DNA from: Lachnoclostridium sp. An76
GTDB taxonomy: Bacteria > Bacillota > Clostridia > Lachnospirales > Lachnospiraceae
Reading direction: 5' to 3'
Length of the DNA stretch: 64,000 nucleotides
NCBI RefSeq assembly: GCF_002161355.1
Contig: NZ_NFHL01000005.1
Coordinates: 173,673-237,672, forward strand
Numbering within the stretch: position 1 is the stretch's first letter; every line of letters begins with the position of its first letter. Of this stretch, positions 59,633-64,000 are shown piece by piece. Below the pieces are notes generated by a model. It did no database searches, had not been told where the DNA came from, and was given only the letters and a program-made list of their open reading frames with translations. A program made the translations under genes and the position numbers.

Positions 59633-60415
59633 TTACCACGGATTTTTACGACTTTCAAAAGTTTTTCTTGTGATCGTTATTTCCGGTTTCCAGAACTTCC
59701 CTTTTCTTACATCATTATGCTTCTGAAGCTGTTCAGCTTCAATCTGGTCAATTCTCTGCTGCGTTGCATCATCCTTATAAATTTTTGCTTTCAGCAGGCT
59801 TAAAACTGCGTCTTCTTCATAACCATCAAGCCGAGACTGAAACATTGTATAATGTTCATCCGGGTGCCGCATTCCTTCACAAGACAGATGCACAAAGGTA
59901 TCAAAAATCTTTTCTTCCGCTTTTCCCGCATTTCTCGCCTTCATAAAAGCAACCGCATAATCAGCAGATTTTTTGTTAAGTTCTCCAATCATCTTCTGTT
60001 CAGCGGCATATTTTTCAATCACCCGAAGCATAGTAGGATTATCACTATACTTTTCGATAAGTTCAATGAGTTCATCAATCGACATCTGAAAACCCGCTTT
60101 GATCAGATTCATCAAGTTCAGATCAATCTTGCTACCGTCCGGTGTGTAATAATCATGCACTTCCTTCATGTAGCCGTCTTTCTGCTTCTGAATAGCAGCC
60201 CGGCAATTTGCAACCGCCGTCTGTGTATCAGTATTGAACTTACTGATAATACTTTCCCGTTCTTTGCTTATTCCATCTTCTGAAAATTTCCATCCTGACA
60301 CTTTCAGATTTTCAAGCGCTGTATCACGTTCCATTAACGCCGCTTCTATCTCTGAATAGGCGTTCCAGATGATTTCTTTGGTCGCTTTGACATACTTTTC
60401 AAGTTCCATATCCAT
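59633..60415 (-). CDS. Hypothetical phage protein, helical
   Basis: It has 260 residues and is rich in charged helices (KYVKATKEIIWNAYSEIEAA; LIELIEKYSDNPTMLRVIEK), ending in a basic stretch (KPEITITRKTFESRKNPW). The position before head genes would fit a scaffold or head accessory protein, but no motif supports this. Confidence 0.6.
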   Translation of the reverse strand: MDMELEKYVKATKEIIWNAYSEIEAALMERDTALENLKVSGWKFSEDGISKERESIISKFNTDTQTAVANCRAAIQKQKDGYMKEVHDYYTPDGSKIDLNLMNLIKAGFQMSIDELIELIEKYSDNPTMLRVIEKYAAEQKMIGELNKKSADYAVAFMKARNAGKAEEKIFDTFVHLSCEGMRHPDEHYTMFQSRLDGYEEDAVLSLLKAKIYKDDATQQRIDQIEAEQLQKHNDVRKGKFWKPEITITRKTFESRKNPW

Positions 60416-60523
60416 CTACCTTTCTTTTGATATATTTGTTATAAAACAACTGTATCATAAGAAAATTACTGCCGCACCTTCCACTTTCTTAGAAAATGAC
60501 AGAAAAAATGAGGTAACAAAATG

Positions 60524-60772
60524 CTACCCCACTTTTGCTATAATCCTTCTGATCTGGCTTTCAGACAGTCCGTATAGTTCCATCAGATCAGGTACACTTG
60601 CACCGCTGTAATATTCCTGTTGGATTGCCCTGTTCCTTTCCTGCTTGTCCTTTGGTGATCCTGCTGCCGGAAAATAAATCGTTTCCCCGGCGAACATGAC
60701 CAACAGTTTTATGTATACGTCCGCATCAACCAGTGATTTCAGTTTGTTCAACGCACGTTCATTTTTACTCAT
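60524..60772 (-). CDS. Mor/CarD-like or helix-turn-helix phage regulator
   Basis: An 82-residue protein whose C-terminal ~45 residues form a helix-turn-helix like the Mor activator (ERNRAIQQEYYSGASVPDLM, ELYGLSESQIRRIIAKVG). The N-terminal part resembles the Mor dimerisation region. It could activate the late or middle genes that follow. Confidence 0.6.
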   Translation of the reverse strand: MSKNERALNKLKSLVDADVYIKLLVMFAGETIYFPAAGSPKDKQERNRAIQQEYYSGASVPDLMELYGLSESQIRRIIAKVG

Positions 60773-60875
60773 ATTATCCCGCCTTTCCGGGTTTCAATAA
60801 TTATTTGTTGTGGAAATCAGCCTGATTATCTCCCATAAAGTCAGCGTATTCCAAACAAATCAGGCAGATCATGGG

Positions 60876-61055
60876 CTATTTTGCCACCGATCTGCCACCC
60901 TTTTTCTTCCTGCGATAGTGTTTCACTGTCGGAGCGTTTACAGACAACAGCAGCACATCATCATTTTTCAGCAGATCGGCAAGCTGTAATTGCGTCATGT
61001 TCCGCTTTACTTCCACACTGTCCAACAAATAGACCACTTTTAAATCTGCGCTCAT
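60876..61055 (-). CDS. Small basic phage protein, 59 residues
   Basis: ATG at 61055 overlaps the upstream stop (ATGA). The peptide starts MSADLKVVYLLDSVEVKRNM and ends in a basic cluster (HYRRKKKGGRSVAK). The basic end suggests nucleic-acid contact. No family recognised. Confidence 0.55.
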   Translation of the reverse strand: MSADLKVVYLLDSVEVKRNMTQLQLADLLKNDDVLLLSVNAPTVKHYRRKKKGGRSVAK

Positions 61056-61546
61056 GCCAACACCTTAACCCTTATATGCGGCGATATCTCCGTTACATGG
61101 GTGCAATCCCGGAAAGCATCAGGGTATAGTTCTTTTAACTTCTTCCCGTCTACTGTCCTTCTGGCGAACTTCTCCACATAATTGATTTTTATGTTGGCGT
61201 TTTCCAGTTTTTCAACCTGATTTTCCTGCATTTGTTCCAGAATTGCCGCCTTTATCTCCGCTTCTTCATCAAGTATCTGCTGTTTCTTTCGCTGAACCTC
61301 TAAAATACGGTTCATCAGTTCTTTGATCTGTTCACTGTTCTTCATGTGGTCAATCACCCATTCATTAAAAAAATCCCTGTGTACTTCTGAAAATTCCTGT
61401 ACTGCATCATCATGCAGTCTTCTGATCCACCCAACACCATGCTTTAATTCACTGGCGATCTGTGGAAAAGCCTTAAACTGGATATACACTTTATAAAGTA
61501 CCTTCTCATACTTTAGGTTGTGCAACCCCCTTATCTTGCTTATGAT
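61052..61546 (-). pseudogene. Phage activator-like (DUF1492/RinA plus Gp157-like) gene, 5' end cut by IS21
   Basis: The first ~60 residues show a sigma-region-4-like helix-turn-helix (YIQFKAFPQIASELKHGVGW, IRRLHDDAVQEF), followed by a coiled coil (IKELMNRILEVQRKKQQILD) and a Gp157-like end (INYVEKFARRTVDGKKLKEL). No proper start exists; the frame runs to the exact IS21 end. About 80 N-terminal residues, usual for this family, are missing, so IS21 inserted in the gene. Confidence 0.65.
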
Positions 61547-61700
61547 TGTTTATGATACACTAAATTTACCGAAAAAAAGCGTCAGAATTCCCTGAAAAAA
61601 GCAAGGGAAATTCCCTAAATAAAGCGGGACATATTGATTCCCCTTTACATTATATTTATCCTTTATCTAAGCACCACCAAAGATAAAGGAGGAAAGGAAG

Positions 61701-63164
61701 ATGCTCACTATGTCCCAAATCAATCATATCAAAGACTTGAGCAATTGTGGATACCGGATCAGTGAAATCTCTAAAAAAACAGGTGCTGATCCCAAAACGA
61801 TACGCAAGTATCTTGCGCAGGATGATTTCTCACCGCAGCCACCCGTTATCCAGGAGAAGCCATCCAAACTGGATCCCTTCAAGCCCATCATCCAGGAGTG
61901 GCTGGACGAAGACAAGAAACATTGGCGAAAGCAGCACCATACCGCTCAGAGAGTCTATGAGCGTCTCGTGGAGGAACATGGCTATACCGGGAGTTACAGC
62001 ATTGTCCAACGCTACATGAAGAAATGCCGTTCCATCCAAACGGAGAAAGCAAACCTGGAACTGATCTGGGATCCCGGACCTGCACAAGTTGATTTTGGGG
62101 AAGCTGACTTTTATGAGGCCGGGAAGCTCTGCCGCAAGAAATATCTGACCGTGTCGTTCCCTTACAGCAATGATGGATACAGCCAGGTATTCGGCGGAGA
62201 AACTGCGGAGTGTGTCTGCCAGGGCCTGCAGGATATCTTTGAATTTATCGGCGGCGTACCGCCGTTACTGATCTTTGACAATGCAACCGGTGTCGGGCGG
62301 CGGATTGGCGATGCGATCCATGAATCAGAACTTTTCTCCCGTTTCCGAGCCCATTATCACTTCCGGGTGCGCTTCTGCAACCCCTATTCCGGCTGGGAAA
62401 AAGGGAATGTGGAGCGCAAGGTTGATTATAACCGTGCGAACCTGTTTGTTCCGGTCCCGCATTTCAATGAGATAGAGAAGTACAACCGGAAGCTGCTTGC
62501 CCGCCATGAAAAGAAAGCTTCCGAACTCCATTATAAGAAACAGATCCCTATCCGGGAATTGTTTGAAGAAGACAGGAAAGCCCTCCTGATGCTGCCGCCA
62601 AAACGGTTCGATGTCTGCCGATATGAATGGCTGAAAGCGGATGGTTTCGGCAAAGTCTGTATGGATGGAAAGCATTTCTATTCTACCAGGCCGGAAAACG
62701 CAAACAAACAGGTGCTGGTGGGAATTCGTGCCCATACCGTTGACATTCTTACAGAAGGCGGACAGGTCGTCACGACTCACCGGCGCGCTTACGGAGATAA
62801 CCGCACGGATATCAGCGATTACAGTACCACGCTGGCTGTCCTGATGAAAAACTCCGGAGCATGGGGAAACAGCGGGCTGCGCCGCGAAACACCGGATGCT
62901 TTAAGGGCTTACATGGATGCCCAGCCGAAAGAGAAACTGAAGGACTGCCTCCGGATCATGAATGAGCTGACCAGCCAGTACGGCTTTCAAGCAGCGGCCA
63001 GCGCTATGGAGATGGCCTGTACAAGAGGCAGTATTAACATCTGTGATGCTTCCGTGCTTGCCGCAAGGATTACCGGATATGGCATTTATACACCGCCGGA
63101 GGCAGGCCCATCCCTTGCAGTATATGATGATATGTTTCTGAAGGAAGGAGACACTGTTTCATGA
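61701..63164 (+). CDS. istA: IS21 transposase
   Basis: It has 487 residues. The N-terminal helix-turn-helix (INHIKDLSNCGYRISEISKK) leads to a DDE core with Asp in PAQVDFGEADF, Asp in LLIFDNATGVG and Glu in PYSGWEKGNVERKVDY. The C-terminal domain has GKVCMDGKHFYSTRPENANK. AAAGGAGGAAAGGAAG precedes the ATG. It overlaps istB by four bases. Confidence 0.94.
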   Translation: MLTMSQINHIKDLSNCGYRISEISKKTGADPKTIRKYLAQDDFSPQPPVIQEKPSKLDPFKPIIQEWLDEDKKHWRKQHHTAQRVYERLVEEHGYTGSYSIVQRYMKKCRSIQTEKANLELIWDPGPAQVDFGEADFYEAGKLCRKKYLTVSFPYSNDGYSQVFGGETAECVCQGLQDIFEFIGGVPPLLIFDNATGVGRRIGDAIHESELFSRFRAHYHFRVRFCNPYSGWEKGNVERKVDYNRANLFVPVPHFNEIEKYNRKLLARHEKKASELHYKKQIPIRELFEEDRKALLMLPPKRFDVCRYEWLKADGFGKVCMDGKHFYSTRPENANKQVLVGIRAHTVDILTEGGQVVTTHRRAYGDNRTDISDYSTTLAVLMKNSGAWGNSGLRRETPDALRAYMDAQPKEKLKDCLRIMNELTSQYGFQAAASAMEMACTRGSINICDASVLAARITGYGIYTPPEAGPSLAVYDDMFLKEGDTVS

Positions 63165-63916
63165 TGACACCGAAGATGAAAGAGGATTTCTGTACACAGA
63201 TCCTTGGAGCAAGCCGGCAGCTCTTCCTTTCGGGCAGGATTTCAGAGATCTGCCGGGAAAAAGGGACGCAGAAGCAGCTGGAGTTTATTCTGGAACTGCT
63301 GCAGGCGGAATTGACTCTCCGGGATGAAAACCGACGAAAACGTCTGATTAAACGGGCCGGGTTCCCAACCTATAAGACCTTTGAGGGGTACAGCTATCAC
63401 TGCGTAAAATTTCCCCCTGCATTCAGCAGGGAGGAACTGGAAACCCTTGAGTTTGTCCCGGGGAAAAAGAATCTTGTGCTTTACGGTCCAGTGGGCATCG
63501 GTAAAACCCATATGGCAATCGCAGCCGGCGTAAAGGCCTGCAATCTCGGTTACAAGACGAAGTTTTATACCGTAACAGAACTTGTGCTGAGGCTTGCGGA
63601 ATCGCGGAAAAACGGGACGCTGGAGCGCCTTCTGCGGGATCTCCGCAGCCTTGACCTGCTCATACTGGATGAATGGGGATATGTACCAGTCGATAAGGAC
63701 GGATCCCAGCTGCTGTTCCGTGTTATATCTGACAGCTATGAGAGCAAGAGCCTGATCCTGACAACCAATCTGGAATTCTCAAAATGGGGAGGGATCTTTA
63801 CGGATGACCAGATGGCCGCTGCAATGATCGACCGGCTTGTCCATCACGGACATTTATTGATCTTCGAGGGGAAAAGCTACCGAATGGAGCACGCCCTCAT
63901 GCGCAGGGATGCATAA
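63161..63916 (+). CDS. istB: IS21 helper ATPase
   Basis: A 251-residue DnaC/AAA+ ATPase that selects target DNA for IstA. Walker A is GPVGIGKTHMAIAAG (~108-122) and Walker B is LLILDEWGYVPVD (~167-179); a C-terminal arginine-finger region follows (AAMIDRLVHHGHL). Intact. Confidence 0.94.
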   Translation: MMTPKMKEDFCTQILGASRQLFLSGRISEICREKGTQKQLEFILELLQAELTLRDENRRKRLIKRAGFPTYKTFEGYSYHCVKFPPAFSREELETLEFVPGKKNLVLYGPVGIGKTHMAIAAGVKACNLGYKTKFYTVTELVLRLAESRKNGTLERLLRDLRSLDLLILDEWGYVPVDKDGSQLLFRVISDSYESKSLILTTNLEFSKWGGIFTDDQMAAAMIDRLVHHGHLLIFEGKSYRMEHALMRRDA

Positions 63917-64000
63917 TGCCCGCTGAAGGCAGGGAAAATCCCTTGCTGAAAAAAGGGAATTCCGACGCTTTTTTCAGGGAAAAGTACTTGACAAAAAACA

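Larger units (their letters stand above)
57013..61546 (-). mobile_element. Prophage remnant 2 (head genes and small regulators), cut by IS21
   Basis: A one-strand set of phage-type genes: an activator-like gene truncated by IS21, a 59-residue ORF, a Mor-like regulator, two unknown proteins, a cold-shock protein, a minor head protein, two small ORFs and a gp10-like protein. No terminase, portal, tail or integrase is in the window, so it is either partial or continues beyond IS21. Confidence 0.65.
61547..64000 (+). mobile_element. IS21-family insertion sequence, complete
   Basis: A 2454-bp element with TG...CA ends. Left end: TGTTTATGATACACT. Right end, read inward: TGTTTTTTGTCAAGT. Both continue to (A/G)AAAAAAGCGTC(A/G)GAATTCCCT at the same distance, the long inverted repeats of IS21. 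Extra copies of the inner repeat (CTGAAAAAAG) lie near each end, as expected for IstA binding sites. The right end is the last base of the window, so the target duplication cannot be seen. Confidence 0.85.

Noticed and set aside
1..64000. CRISPR arrays
   Set aside because: No regularly spaced direct repeats with unique spacers were seen; the three operator repeats at 55506-55585 are too few and lie at promoters.

Overview
The window reads as chromosome of a gut Lachnospiraceae-type Firmicute (Clostridia). Supporting signs are glnA followed by an ANTAR regulator gene, a PadR/DUF1700/DUF4097/PspC operon, a bile salt hydrolase, an Lsa-type ABC-F protein and a sensory [FeFe]-hydrogenase paired with a SpoIIE phosphatase. 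A genus cannot be named from this sequence alone. The left part (1 to about 35.7 kb) is GC-rich backbone. The right part (about 35.7 to 64 kb) is visibly AT-richer and is a mosaic of mobile DNA.

Backbone, left to right: a cut tRNA-Gln; dapF; glnA with its ANTAR partner and a terminator-bearing leader; a small alarmone synthetase; a cluster for raffinose-type sugars (AraC regulator, ABC importer, GH36 alpha-galactosidase, GH13_4 sucrose-acting enzyme); a hydrogenase-like sensor with a PP2C phosphatase; a membrane-stress-type operon (padR to pspC); glycogen/maltodextrin genes malQ and glgP with a divergent AraC regulator; a molybdopterin-binding protein, nadE, hslO and a methyltransferase; an Lsa-type ABC-F gene behind an attenuator-like leader with a six-codon peptide; a DMT exporter, aroE, a lone holin, a bile salt hydrolase and a GrpB/cytidine-deaminase fusion.

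Three copies of an undescribed palindromic repeat (4088-5047, 16406-16570, 18935-19554) sit between these genes. All share inverted ends close to AATCTGTATTTGCGGGGG, and all five ends that face the 3' end of a gene lie exactly at that gene's stop codon.

The mobile right part starts with an IS110-family element, then a type I toxin/antisense-RNA pair and a shredded prophage (sigma fragment, tail-holin chimera, inverted DNA polymerase fragment). Next comes a one-strand defence block: XRE regulator, Hachiman-like HamA and HamB, type I restriction-modification (hsdM, hsdS, hsdR), a DUF262/HNH protein and a truncated small ORF. Then follow accessory genes of a conjugative-element type (sigma-like protein, SymE-like protein, ribbon-helix-helix protein with three operator repeats), a second, sister type I toxin pair, a second prophage remnant (head genes, cold-shock protein, small regulators) and a complete IS21 element that has cut a prophage gene and ends on the last base of the window.

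The strongest leads for new biology are the stop-codon-abutting repeat family, the HamA variant that lacks recognisable nuclease residues, the twin toxin/antisense modules with matching promoter architecture, and the ABC-F leader.
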